Below, in pieces: positions 1-13,900 of a stretch of 64,000 nt of DNA. The stretch's first letter is position 1. The number at the start of each line of letters is the position of its first letter. Both the position numbers and the translations under genes were made by a program. The stretch is taken from contig JAPDRO010000002.1 in NCBI GenBank assembly GCA_030247885.1, forward strand, positions 434,001-498,000, read 5' to 3'. Source of the DNA: Taxawa tesnikishii (nom. ined.) (taxonomy: Eukaryota > Ascomycota > Dothideomycetes > Dothideales). Below the pieces are notes generated by a model. It was not told the DNA's origin. It worked only from the letters and a program-made list of their open reading frames with translations, and did no database searches.

Positions 1-274
1 CACTTCCTGCCCAGCCTGGCCAATCAGATCGGAGCTGCGTGGCTGCGTGGCTGTGCGTGGCTGTGCGTGGCTGTGCGTGGCTGCCGTTTGCGGTGGCCCT
101 GCCTCACTTGACCCTGTCTTGACCGTGGCACAAAACACAGATTTACATGCAAACACCAAAAACTTCGCAGCTTCACCTGACGCCGCACACAGAACTTCTG
201 ATATTTGGCCCAAAGGATTGCATCGCATCGCATCGCATCGCATCTGTCTCGTCAGCGAGACGCCCTGGCTCGGC
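1..274. promoter_or_regulatory. Upstream region of RTR1 with two short tandem repeats
   Basis: No gene is supported here. It holds an imperfect decamer repeat (unit GTGCGTGGCT, about 35-87) and four copies of CATCG at 221-240, ending about 30 bases before the RTR1 start codon. An open frame runs through it into RTR1 from position 47, but its translation is low-complexity and the family homology begins only after the methionine at 275. Confidence 0.5.
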
Positions 275-1087
275 ATGACCTCCAACAGCACAGCTGCCGA
301 CCAAGCGCCACCAAGGTCCATCCTGAAGAAAACCCATGATCCCATACAATCCATCCCGTCGCTTCCCGTCCCCAAGTCAGACCGAGAGAGACGTCGTCTT
401 CAGACGGCCGTAGACCATGCGCGCCTCATCCAGCAGCAAAAGGAGACTATGATAAAGAATTTGGACGCCATCGAGGAGCTATCTGACTATCCAGCCTCCA
501 CCACTTGCACGCAGGTGGAGGCTGCACGCTTTGTAGAACTAGTTGCGCTACTCCAGCCGGGAGAGTACGATATGTTGATCGAAGAACGCAACATTAACGG
601 CCGATGTGGTCATACGCTTTGTCCGAACCCGCACCGCAAAGTCGACAGGAGAACTTGGCTTCGCCCGAAAGGGAGCGAAAATTGGTGTAGCAATGACTGC
701 GCGAAAAAGGCACTCTACGTCAAGGCACAGCTCAACGAAACCCCGGCGTGGGAGAGGGCGGGAGGCATCGCTCCCTCCATCGCACTTTACGAGAACCTTC
801 GACCATCAGATGCAACCTCGTCCAAAAATCTAGATGTGAAATCCTCTGATGCCGTCGAACTTGCTGCTGAGCGTGGCGAGAAGGCGTCTTCGTTCAAGCC
901 AGCCCGGATTTTGACCGCCAACGTCTTGGAGAAGAGTACGCCAAGGATTACCACTGCACCGGACTCAGCCGGCACAGGTCTGCATGATCTTATCGAGGGT
1001 TACCAGCCCAAGCAGAAGGCAGGCAAGAAGACGTTCTTTGTTGAAGATGACGATCGGATTGAAGCCGCCGAGGGGTCCATGTACTAG
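275..1087 (+). CDS. RTR1: RNA polymerase II CTD phosphatase Rtr1/RPAP2 family
   Basis: Single-exon gene for a 270-residue protein. Rtr1/RPAP2 proteins act on the phosphorylated C-terminal domain of RNA polymerase II and help its nuclear import. The family zinc module is clear: C111-x4-C116 in the motif CGHTLCPNPHR, then C138-x3-C142 in WCSNDC, followed by the conserved KALYVKAQL helix and an N-terminal helix rich in basic residues (about 36-60). The start at 275 is chosen because homology begins right after it, although the frame stays open back to 47. The C-terminal third is low-complexity and probably disordered. It runs tail to tail with the minus-strand FAD monooxygenase, whose stop codon is only 67 bases away. 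Whether the family is catalytic is debated in the literature. Confidence 0.85.
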   Translation: MTSNSTAADQAPPRSILKKTHDPIQSIPSLPVPKSDRERRRLQTAVDHARLIQQQKETMIKNLDAIEELSDYPASTTCTQVEAARFVELVALLQPGEYDMLIEERNINGRCGHTLCPNPHRKVDRRTWLRPKGSENWCSNDCAKKALYVKAQLNETPAWERAGGIAPSIALYENLRPSDATSSKNLDVKSSDAVELAAERGEKASSFKPARILTANVLEKSTPRITTAPDSAGTGLHDLIEGYQPKQKAGKKTFFVEDDDRIEAAEGSMY

Positions 1088-1154
1088 CACAAAGGTGTTT
1101 CATGCCTGCCTGATCACGCATGGTTTTATCACTATCACCTCTGTAAGTTGTTCC

Positions 1155-3477
1155 TTACACCATCCGCACCTTGTTGTGCACATCCAAGAGACATCCCTCA
1201 AAATACCCCTCCAAGGCGTCAACGTCCTCAAGACCTCCTATAAAACCGGTGTATCCATCCGGCCTGAGGGCTACCACGCATCCTCTTTCCTTATCAACTC
1301 CATAGCCTTCATACGCATTACCGTCGCCACAATGATAGCTGACATCGTCCACAAAGACCTGGTCCTCGTTAGCCGGATTCTATACTCTGGCATACTTCAC
1401 TCACCTTGTTGTAATCCCATCCCATGTCGTTGGCACGCATCGGGTGCAACAGTTCTGGCAAGTCGTCCAGTAGCTCAGTCTGTTTCCGTGGACTGGAATG
1501 GATTGTCAAGATCTCGATCGCAGAGTCGATCGCCTGATCCTTAGGCGTATGCTTCTTCAACCACGAGCCCTCCTTCTCCGCCTCTGCACACCATTCCCGA
1601 ACACGCTTCTGCTGTTCTGCATTCTTCACATTACCAGCAAACAGAACAACTCTGTACCGACCATCGCTCTTCAGCCATTGCTGGAACTGCCACGGACGGG
1701 CACCACTCTGGTTGAGGACCTGGAAGGTCGGAAAGCGCATGCCTAGGGGCAGTTCTTCGCAAGCGTCTGCTTGCTTACAACGTTCTTCGATTCTCCTCTC
1801 ACGTCTGTGCCGTCACCCTGGTCGGCAGCGTCACCCTCTTTAGCAACCAACATGCTGCGACCATAATCGACGCTCAACCCGGATGCAAACATTGCACCTT
1901 TGAGGAAGACGCGCTTGAACTCGTCCATTGATACTCCGGCTTCATCAGCTGCGTCCTTGGCTGGCCGACCACTAAAGAGTCTGCTGAACTTGTGGTCAAA
2001 TTCGATGAGGTCCTGTGCGATGCGTCTCCGCTCCGACTGATACGTCTTCAAAATGGACCGCGGCGCTTTGTGCTGCACACAGTGCGCAATCTTCCATCCG
2101 AGGTTGTAGGAATCCTGCATACTGACGTTCATGCCTTGACCTGCCTTTGGTGAATGCGTGTGCACGGCATCACCGGCGAGGAAAATGCGTTCATGCGACG
2201 AAAAGCTCGTTCCTACGCGCTGTCCGATCTGATAGGCGGTCCACCAGTGGCAGTGCTTGTACTCAAGCTTGTACGGCGCCAATGTCCGTTGTGCGGCGCG
2301 CAAGATGGTTTCAGGCGTGATCTGCGACCTGTCGGCCCGCCCGGACGCGTCTGGTTTGACTTCGTTAAGCTGGACGTAAAACCGGACGAGCGAGTTTTCA
2401 CGTGGTATGACCATGAGCGAGCCAGAAGATTCGGAGTGCACCGAGCAGCGGTTACGAATATCCGCTGCGGCGAATAGAATGTCAGCATCCCACTTCAGCA
2501 CGATGGACAAGCATGCGAACTTACGGAAGTCCGTTATGGGCACAACATCCAACACGCCCCATATATAATCCGTTGGTTCACCCTCCAGTTTGAACCCTAG
2601 CTGGTTTCGGACCCAGCTATGCGCACCGTCGCACCCGACGACGTATTTGCATTTCACCACCTCCTCCCTCCCCTCCTTTCCACTTGTCTTCCGCACCAAA
2701 TCTTGCGTGTCGTCCGGGGCCAGATTACTCCTAAACAGACCGTCGCTGACGCCATTCCCCTTCTTCGACTGCTCCGGCGTAGCCTCCTCTTCTGTCAGAT
2801 GCCGCAGTTTCAGCGTTACAGGATAAGCGTCTGTGTCTTCGGCCAGGCCTTCGTCAAGAGAGATTGATAGGGGCAGCACGCCGCGCTCGACAGTTATGGG
2901 ATGGGCTCGCGACGAGTATTTGTTGATGTTGTCAAGGAAGAAGCGTTCAATTCGCCCTTGGTGCAAGACGCTCTCATGGAACCGTGAGATGCCAATTGGT
3001 GTGTCTGGAAAGCGATCGTCGCGGCGCAACACGCCGTCGGGACCTGGATGCTTTTCTTCGTAGTCAGCCCACGTACTTCCACTTTGTCTCCCTCGCCACG
3101 CAACAATTGTCTTCTTGTCTATGACACCACCCCCTACCAAAGCGAGCCAACCCGAGCAAGAGAAAGAAGGGCCACAAATAGCTATTCAGCCAGTGTATCC
3201 ATACCCACATAGAGAGCTCCTCCATCTTGTACGCCTCCTTCGCAACCCGGTCCGCGAACCCAAAACTCTCGAAGATCTCTTGCGTCCGAGATTGCAGTCC
3301 GTCGGCTTGTCCATTGAAGACCTTGGTCCCTCTCTTATCAATGATGCGAGCATTGACCCCGCAATGGGCCATCCACGTCGCAAGCATGAAGCCTGCCGGG
3401 CCAGCGCCGACTATAAGAACATCGGTCTTTGACTCTGCTGCTGTCGAGGCTTCAGAGGGCATGGTTAGGGAGGGCAT
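1155..3477 (-). CDS. FAD-dependent phenol 2-monooxygenase-like protein (frame broken in this sequence)
   Basis: Aromatic-ring hydroxylase of the phenol hydroxylase family, using FAD and NADPH. The start at 3477 is followed by the dinucleotide fold VLIVGAGPAG, then GCDGAHSWVRNQLG, the second FAD motif FLAGDAVHTHSP, and at the C terminus the thioredoxin-like dimerisation domain (RFPTFQVLNQ onward). The last intron is 1359-1404 (GTGAGT...GACCAG, 46 nt), giving a final exon 1155-1358. Two joints do not read cleanly. At 1746-1749 one C is missing on the coding strand: adding it turns NCP-stop into NCPLGMRFP. The first intron starts at GTATGG (3204), and its best acceptor, CAG at 3044 after a CTGAC branch site, is one base out of phase; a base missing from the G run at 3204-3206 would explain it. 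It lies beside a DHA1 efflux pump. Confidence 0.8.
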
Positions 3478-4074
3478 GGCTACGGAGGGCTTCTTAGGTG
3501 ACAGCTGTGAATGAAATAATGGATCGAGAAAGGAGACGGGAAGAGAATGGATGAGCACAGAGCAATCTTCAAGGGTATCAGAGCTACTTATGTATACAAG
3601 TATGTCTGCGGGCTCGACCTCGTCTTTCCCGGTTACAGCTTTCGGGATTGGAGATTGGCGGGGCATTGCTGTGGGGGCAGAGATCTTGGCGGTGTCTCCC
3701 CGCCTCGATTTCCAATTCTTGCAAATCGGGGCCTTTGCCGGCAATCGATCCGACGGGAAGACGGGATTCACGGAAGATCTGCTGCTCACGTGCATCGCAA
3801 GTCCTGCCTGCGCCCTCCTCGAAAATGGGAAACCCGTATCCGCTTGGGGCGAAGAAATGCTGCAATGGCAGTAGATTGATCCGACCCTATTTCCAGTTGT
3901 ATTCGCTGCACCCGTGGGCAACTTGATGAGTACAACGGCCCAATTGCGTGCACAGAGAGGAGAGAGGCTTGCAATGCGTTTGTTCAGCCAGACTGTTTTG
4001 CATGCCGGCTGTTCACAGGGTCGGATGGGTCAGAACATCAGTAGCATAAATTACGAAAATGGGTATCATATCCT
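3478..4074. promoter_or_regulatory. Spacer between the monooxygenase and the DHA1 pump
   Basis: About 600 bases between two minus-strand genes: the promoter of the FAD monooxygenase and the 3' end of the transporter. An open frame continues upstream of the monooxygenase start, but its translation shows no family similarity. No other gene is visible. Confidence 0.5.
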
Positions 4075-5963
4075 CTAAGTTTTCTGCTCATGCGTGTCCG
4101 GCACTCCAGCCCTCTCATTGATCTCCGCACCCTCTGACTCGGCCTTGTCGTCCGAACTCCCCTCCTTCTCCCTTCTCTTACGCTCAACCCTGACCCTCCT
4201 TTCCTCCCTCCACTTCGGGCCCCAGCGACACAGTACCCACAAGATAGGGCTCGTGGAGGCGACCACAGCCGCCACCAAGGTGAAGCACCAGCCTCGGCCC
4301 ATTGCATCAATCATGATGATGATAATCGCCGTACCGCCCGCACCGACCAGACACCGGACGAGGTTGTTCGCCGCCGTCGCCGTTGCGGGACTTGAGGGGT
4401 ACAAATCGACCAGCATGACACTGAGGGCGTTGAAGCTTCCATTCAGTGTGAAGCCCATGATGAACTGCAGCACCAACGGCGCAGCCAGTGGCGCATTGAC
4501 GTCCATGACCCAGCCATAGCACAGCAGCGTCGCCGTGCCCACCACCACGAGCGGCCAGGCGATGTCGATCCTGCTCCTCTCGAGCGGAAACCCGCGCAAG
4601 TCCTGCGCGCGCTTGCGGTCAACGGGCAACCCAGCCTTCTTGGCCAGCCGTCGGAAGTTCCAATCCAGGAGCCAGCCGTTGGTGAGTGGAGCGAGGAAGC
4701 AGCCGACGCCGAAGGGGATGAAGCAGAGTCCGATCTGCAGGTCGTTGAAACCGTAGGTCTGCTGGAACATATAGGGCAAAGAGGTGGTGACGTCGTAGAA
4801 GGCGGTATAGACGAGGCTGTTGTAGAAGAGGAGAAGCCCCACGTCCTTTTCGAAAATCACCTGGAGGGTGTGCAACGGGTTGGGAAAGCGGATCTTGCGG
4901 TGTGATGCCAATTGGGCTTGGGCGCGACGGTTGCTCTCGCGGGAGATGGTACGGGTAAGTGTGTCTGGTCGTTTGGCGGCGCGCCGGGTGGAGAGATAGT
5001 TGAGTAAGGACATGTTCCAGCCTTGAGGTGGGATGGATCCGTTGCCTACGACATTACGGCCCGTCTCCGGGAATGTGATGAGGAAGGGGATCAAATATAC
5101 GACGGCCATGATGACGAGAAACCAGAAGATGGCCCTCCAGCCTAGAAATTGAGCCAGGATACCTCCAAGAACCGGCCCCAACGCAGGCCTGACAATACCC
5201 GTTAGCGGATTGCAGGCTCTCCGAGCGACACGTTGCTACTATACCCGATCATTGGACCAGCCGTAGCCCAACCCATCCATGTGCCTCGCTCTGCACTCGT
5301 GGCTATATCGGCCACCACTCCATTTCCCAAGGCGATAGTCCCGCTGCTGCCGCTGCTCTGCAGGCACCGGAGCACGAACAAGGCTGCGTAGCTGTCACAG
5401 AGCGCTATCCCAATGCAGGCTCCAATGTAGATTATGAATCCAATGGCATATGCCGGGCGTCTTCCCGCCATATCCGCAAGGTCGCCGAAAAAGGTAGGAG
5501 CCAGACCCTGGAAGATCATGTACGAGGTCAATGTCAGGTTGATCAGAGTAGACGAGACATTGAAGTCGCGGGAGAGGGTGTTGAGGGCGGGAAAGTAGAT
5601 GTTGGCGGACAGAGGGGAGAAGAAGCCACCCCACGCTACCATGAAGACTATGAAGCGGCGCTGTCGTATGCTGAAGGTGGTGAATGGAGGGCTGTTCGTC
5701 TGCGTGGTTGTGATAGTGGTGGCCTCGAGCTCGCGTGCTCCTCCTTCTTCGTCTGCGTTTGTATTCGACTCGCTGGTCCCAGAACAGGTCGGAGCGGTGT
5801 CATTGCCGTCGCCGTACTCGTCTTCCTCTTCCTCCTTGTCCTTCTTGTCCGTGGACCGGATGGATGTTCCATGCGGCTCTTCGAGCACTCCGCTCGGCCC
5901 AGGGCCCGCAGCTCTCTTGGGAGACGGAACTGCTCTTTCATCGTTCAGGGTTCCTACTGCCAT
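4075..5963 (-). CDS. MFS drug:proton antiporter, DHA1 family, QDR-like
   Basis: Two exons, 5245-5963 and 4075-5188, separated by a 56-nt intron (GTATAG...GTCAG) whose removal restores the motif GPMIGPALGPVLGG. The protein is about 610 residues. A long charged cytoplasmic N terminus with an acidic run precedes twelve hydrophobic segments. The first reads IVFMVAWGGFFSPLSANIYFPAL, and the loop motif GDLADMAGRRPAY is the MFS motif between TM2 and TM3. This arrangement is typical of Qdr1/2/3-type plasma membrane exporters of drugs, polyamines or organic acids. The tail is basic then acidic and cytosolic. It is divergently arranged with UFE1 and follows the aromatic monooxygenase on the same strand, so a detoxification partnership is possible but not shown. 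The substrate cannot be read from sequence. Confidence 0.85.
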
Positions 5964-6185
5964 GTGATTGTGAGAAGAGCCAGCGAGTGTTGGGCATGGG
6001 CAGAGGGTTGTTTCTTACAGGCTCCGTCGTCCCCATAGTGTTTGATGTCTTTGATGATAGCATAACAGTTTCGTGAGGTGCCGTTATTGCCGGTAGGCTA
6101 CACCACCTTCCAGATCGATGCTTCCAGTTCGGCTTCTCGCTCGCTCGTTCGGCTCGCTTCCCCACAAAGCCGCGGAACAGCTTGG

Positions 6186-6216
<31 letters not shown>

Positions 6217-6333
6217 GTAGCAAAATCGGGGACAAACGCCGACAGGACTCTGTGGATAAACCAAGGCCGAACAGAAACAAACATATACAGTACACCCACA
6301 CCAATCACTGTTGCACTCGCCGGCATAGGAGCC
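5964..6333. promoter_or_regulatory. Bidirectional promoter between the DHA1 pump and UFE1
   Basis: A 370-base intergenic segment from which the pump (minus) and UFE1 (plus) diverge. It contains five perfect tandem copies of CTTGAC at 6187-6216, the only striking structure. The repeat could be neutral or a cluster of binding sites; nothing in the sequence decides. Confidence 0.5.
6187..6216 (+). repeat. (CTTGAC)5 hexamer tandem repeat
   Basis: Five exact copies, with a variant copy (CTTGGC) just before. It sits 117 bases upstream of the UFE1 start and about 225 bases upstream of the pump start. Confidence 0.9.
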
Positions 6334-9582
<3,249 letters not shown>

Positions 9583-10014
9583 GGTAAAACAGTCGTGTTT
9601 GCATAGACGGTGTCCGATGGGGAAGAGCTGGCAACGGATGGGTTAGGATGGGATGGACTAGAGACGGACACGGGACCTCAATGGATATGACGATTGGGAC
9701 GAAAGAGATCCGTGATGCTTGCAGGAGAGGCGGGAGGGAAGACATGTAAGGCATGCATTTTCCTGGCGTTCCCAAGCTGTTGTACGAGCAGGCAGTTCAG
9801 TTCAGGTCATGTGGAAAAAGTTTCAGCGCCTCTCCATTGGAGCGGATCCATCTGCATCCTGTGTCCTCAAAGAGACTTATCTGAGGATGCAGAAAAAGGC
9901 GTCGCTCGTGCGGCTGCTGTTTCCCCCACTCTCTCTCTCTTTCGTAGAGGAGATCGATTGTGAAGCAAGGACTCGAGATGCCCCTCGCTCCGGACAGTGC
10001 CATCCATTACGGGC
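9583..10014. other. 3' region of AAT up to the tRNA terminator
   Basis: No gene seen. It should contain the 3' untranslated region of the aminotransferase. A run of CT repeats near 9930 is the only notable composition. Confidence 0.4.
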
Positions 10015-10019
10015 AAAAA
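10015..10019 (-). terminator. RNA polymerase III terminator of tRNA-Phe
   Basis: Five T residues on the minus strand directly follow the discriminator base of the tRNA. This is the standard pol III stop signal and supports a transcribed tRNA gene. Confidence 0.8.
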
Positions 10020-10055
10020 TGCAGCTTGCCCGGATCGAACGGGCGACCTTCAGAT

Positions 10056-10077
10056 ATCGGAACTGAAGTTTGATCTT
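10056..10077 (-). other. Canonical tRNA-Phe intron
   Basis: A 22-nt insert between positions 37 and 38 of the tRNA. It carries the sequence CTTCAG, which pairs with the anticodon-loop CTGAAG. This position and pairing are those recognised by the tRNA splicing endonuclease. Confidence 0.85.
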
Positions 10078-10090
10078 CTTCAGTCTGACG

Positions 10091-10143
10091 CTGCTTGATT
10101 GTTAGAATTTGATTCATCGAGAGTTGTTGGAATAGATGCTTAC
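10091..10143 (-). other. Spliceosomal-intron-like insert inside the tRNA D stem
   Basis: 53 nt, beginning GTAAGC, with a perfect fungal branch site TTCTAAC and ending AAGCAG. Length and signals match the protein-gene introns elsewhere in this window (46-69 nt). Precise removal restores the GAGC strand of the D stem. It interrupts the tRNA where eukaryotic tRNA introns normally do not occur. Confidence 0.85.
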
Positions 10144-10167
10144 CTCTCCCAACTGAGCTAAAGCTGC

Positions 10168-10985
10168 CATGCTCCGCTCTCTCGCAACTCGTGAGTCGAG
10201 CCGTCGTCTGAGCGTCGTCGTTGGTGAGAAAATTCAAGTACCCTCAACCTGCACGTCTGAGAGTTCCTGGATCTGGTCGCGTGCTCCCGCAGATATATAC
10301 AGGCGTAATCTTGTCGATCTTAAGGGCATAACACGGGAGTGTAGCAGGTATAGCAGAGCGAGCATCGTGATTCACGTTTAAGAAGTTGATTAGAGGCAGT
10401 AATAAGACGAACAACTATCTAAGCAACGCTCCCAAGACAAACGGCACAATGTCTACAAGCCAAAGATAACAATGGGAGACCCGCGCACGAGAACAAAGGA
10501 CGCAAACAGTCCTCTTCTTGTCGCTCCAATGGCCTGTACTCTGTGCCTTCTCTCCTCTCCTACCACCCGTTCGCTGTCTTCGTACAACAGAAAAAAGGAC
10601 ATCTACACTGCTTTATATCCACCCGTCTCCCTCTCTCGTTCGTTCTGTCTTCTCTGTACTTCGCGGTTGGTATCCCCTCCCTCCGGTGATGATGTCTCAA
10701 AAGCAGATTGCCCGAGACGGGTATTTGCTGGTATGTGAAACGAGTGAATACAGGTCGGTAAAAGTGTGTCCACATATAGGCGTATCAGCGCCTGAGCCTG
10801 CGGTGGGAGCATGTGGGTTCGGTTTATGCATACACGCATAGAATGAAGGCCTGAATGGTGTGCAGGTAAACACTTTGTCTCGGGTCGGATTAATAATGAG
10901 TTGGTGGGTTTGCGCTGTCGCTTCGACCATGTCGATGCGCAGCCTAGAGGCGTGCTAGACATCTGCCCATGGTCTTACGAAAGCC
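10168..10985. other. Spacer between tRNA-Phe and the end of SSD1
   Basis: About 800 bases with no supportable gene; short open frames only. The part nearest SSD1 is its probable 3' untranslated region. Confidence 0.4.
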
Positions 10986-13900
10986 CTACAAAGCGTAAGG
11001 GTTCAGGGAGCGGATGGTCAGGCATCTGAAACATTATGTCAGCGATACTCTCGAGATAAGCAAGGAGAAGAGAAACATACGGTGGGCTCTTCGTCATATC
11101 CGTCTTAAGGATAACCGGTATCCGCATCATCTCCGTGACATCCTGGATATAGTCGCCGTTCTGCTCGCGCAGCTTGAAAAGCTTGAGGTACCTGTCCTTG
11201 GTCGAGGCCTTGGAATCGGCAGTCGACCTAGACAAAATGCGAGAGTCGGATTTGGTGCGCTGTGGTCCTTGGGCAGCGCCGTTGCGTGTTGGCGACGGCG
11301 GCGAGCTCTGCGTGGTGCGGTCATTCAGGCTGACGCCAGCGGTTGATTCGGTGATTCCGGAGGTGGCATCCTCGTCGTCGTCGAAAAGCGCGTCGACATC
11401 GTCGGTCGACATGGTACCGGTCTCCATGTGTCTACGACGAGCCTCCTCGTCCGCCTTGGCACGGGCCGCAGCGGAGTCACGAGCCGAAGCAGAAGCGTTA
11501 GTGGCGCCGCGACCGGAGCCAGCCTTTGGACGCTCGTCCTCTGGAACGAAAGCAGAGGATGGAACACCCTTCTCCCAGTAAAGTTCAAGCAGGCGCTTGT
11601 TCTTGTCGAATTCGGCCTTCTTCAGAGGTAGTTGGTCACAGTGGACACGCTTCTCAAAGCCGTACTCTGGAATTAACACGTCGAAAGCAGACTCGTAGAC
11701 ACAAAGGACGATACCTTCGCTGATAAGGTCACCACCGAGCTCCTGGCTCTTGCGGTCCATCATGCGGCAGGATTCAATATGCACGCTCTGCTCTTGAGCA
11801 GCGTATGCAGAATCTTTCTTGGTATTGCAACTCTCTGCAGTCTTGGCCAAAGTCTCAAGGTCCTCGGCGAACTCGACGGAACCGTTGGTGAGCACGTGCT
11901 CGAGCTGACGGTGGACGATGATGTCGGCGTAACGGCGCGACGGGTTGGTGAAGTGGGTGTACAAAGGGAGGTTGAGAGAGTAGTGGGAGTGAGCTTCCTC
12001 GGCAACCTTGGACGGAATGAAGTACTTGGCGCGCTTCATGGCCTTGATGACGAGAGTCTCCATACCCTTGCGGATATCAGGGTCCTGGATCTTGAACAGG
12101 CTGTGCTGCAAGGCGCTGCTGCTGGAGATGTCGATGTCGTAACCAATGTTGGACATCCGCTCGGCGAATGCCTGAAGACGGCGATGGTTAGGTGTGTCCT
12201 GCCTGCGAAGCAGAGCCTTCTCTGGCAAACCAGCGAATATCTTCTGAGCCACAAATGCGTTGGTCTTGTTGCTGAGCTCTTCAATCAACTCGTGGGCCGG
12301 AGAGGAGTCGAAGATGTTGCCCTCAACGGGCACGTTTTCATCGTCAAGCTGGTACAGCAGGCGAAGTGGCGGGATATCGCCAGGACGATCGTCGAATCTC
12401 GAAGCGCGGAGCTTCTGAGTGATGGAATGAAGCATCTTGATCTGTTTGACCCGCTCATCCCCTAGCGAGCCGTTGTCGGAACCGTTGATAACAGCATCGA
12501 CCTCGTCGTAAGAGAGCTTGCCAGAGCTCTTGATGACAGACTTACCAATCCATGTATCTTCGTCGAGAACACGACCGGTGTCGGGATTGATCTTGAAAAC
12601 GACAGACACAGCGTAGCGCTCCTCGCCGGGAAGCAAAGAGCAAATCTCAGCGGAGATCCGGGAAGGCAACATGTTCACGCTGCGATTCATGAGATAGACA
12701 CCGGTACCACGCTTCTTCGCTTCGCGATCGACAAGAGAGCTAGCCTTGACGAAGTGAGCGACATCCGCAACGTGAACACCAATCTCTACGTGACCGTCAC
12801 TGAGGGTCTTGAAGTGGATGGCATCGTCAAGCTCCTTGCTGCCGTTGGGGTCAATGGTGAAAGTCTGCTCCTCACGGAAGTCGCGGCGGTTTTCCAAAGC
12901 AGCCTCTCCATCATTTGCAACAGACCAGTCTTCGTAGCCAACGTTCTTAACCACGGCGTCAGAGAATTCATCAGGACCAAAGTTGTTGTCACGCAGCAAC
13001 GCGTCGGTTTCCACCTTAAGGTCACCGGCTTCTCCGAGCTGCTCGACAAGGGTTCCGAAGGGATGAAGGGATGTGATTGGCCATCTCTTAATGCAAGCCA
13101 CGAAGATCTTGTTGGCATAGTCCTGGTGCTTGTCAACAAAGTCTTTGGGTGCTTGTTCAGTCGGAATGGCAATCAAAGGCACGCGCTTGTCGGTTGGTTT
13201 GAACCACACGATCTTCGGCCTGTCCTGCTGGCGATCGTTCTGACGTTGGTTGTTGCCGCCGTCACGACCCTGGCGCTCGGCTTCTTGGCGCTCCTTGGTA
13301 GCTTGACTGCTTGGGCGAAGCAGACCAAGAGTGCCGGAGAACATTTGTCCGGCCACACGCTCAATGACCGCGACGATGTGTCCGGCATACAAGGGCTTCT
13401 GTTCGTCGTTGATCTCGTCTTCCTCCATGAGGAGCAAGCTTTGACCCTCAACCTCGACATCGTCATTCTTCTTCTGCGTAGGACGCTGCTTCAGGCTTCC
13501 ACGTCTGCGAATGCCACCTTCAGCAGAGGAGGATTCGGGTTGGGTCGTGGCATCGTTGACAGCGGTGACACTGCCACGAGGGTCGTTGTCCTTGCGCTTC
13601 TTCTTTTCTTCCTTTTCCCGCTTTTGGCCCCAGACTTCATCAACATCGAGAAGCTCAACTGCGACAAGATCGCCCTCGAGGGCACGGTTCCGGTCTTTGC
13701 TTCCACAGATGAAGATGTCAGCATCGAGGTCGGTGGTGGTGACGTAGGCGTCGCTTCTATTCTTCTTGTTAACGCGCAAGTAACCTGCAACCAGCTGGCC
13801 ATCTCCGAGCAAAGCAGGCAGAGTAGCTTGTGGCAAGTACGGAGTGAAAAGTGTCTTGCGTTGCTGCTGCTGCTGTTGCATGGACATCTGGGGCTGTTGG

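Larger units (their letters stand above)
10020..10167 (-). tRNA. tRNA-Phe(GAA) with an anticodon-loop intron and an extra 53-nt intron-like insert in the D stem
   Basis: Removing two inserts leaves a 73-nt tRNA with every stem fully paired: acceptor GCAGCTT/AAGCTGC, D stem GCTC/GAGC, anticodon stem TCAGA/TCTGA, T stem GCCCG/CGGGC, loop TTCGATC and discriminator A. The anticodon loop CTGAAGA gives GAA. The canonical intron is 10056-10077 (22 nt) after position 37; it contains CTTCAG, complementary to the anticodon region, as in yeast tRNA-Phe. The second insert, 10091-10143, lies exactly between G24 and C25, splitting the last D-stem base. It begins GTAAGC, has TTCTAAC about 10 bases before its end, and closes with CAG. 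Box A (TAGCTCAGTTGGG) and box B (GTTCGATCC) are intact and a T5 terminator follows. The lower arm is thus a normal pol III gene with a spliceosome-type intron added. Confidence 0.93.
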
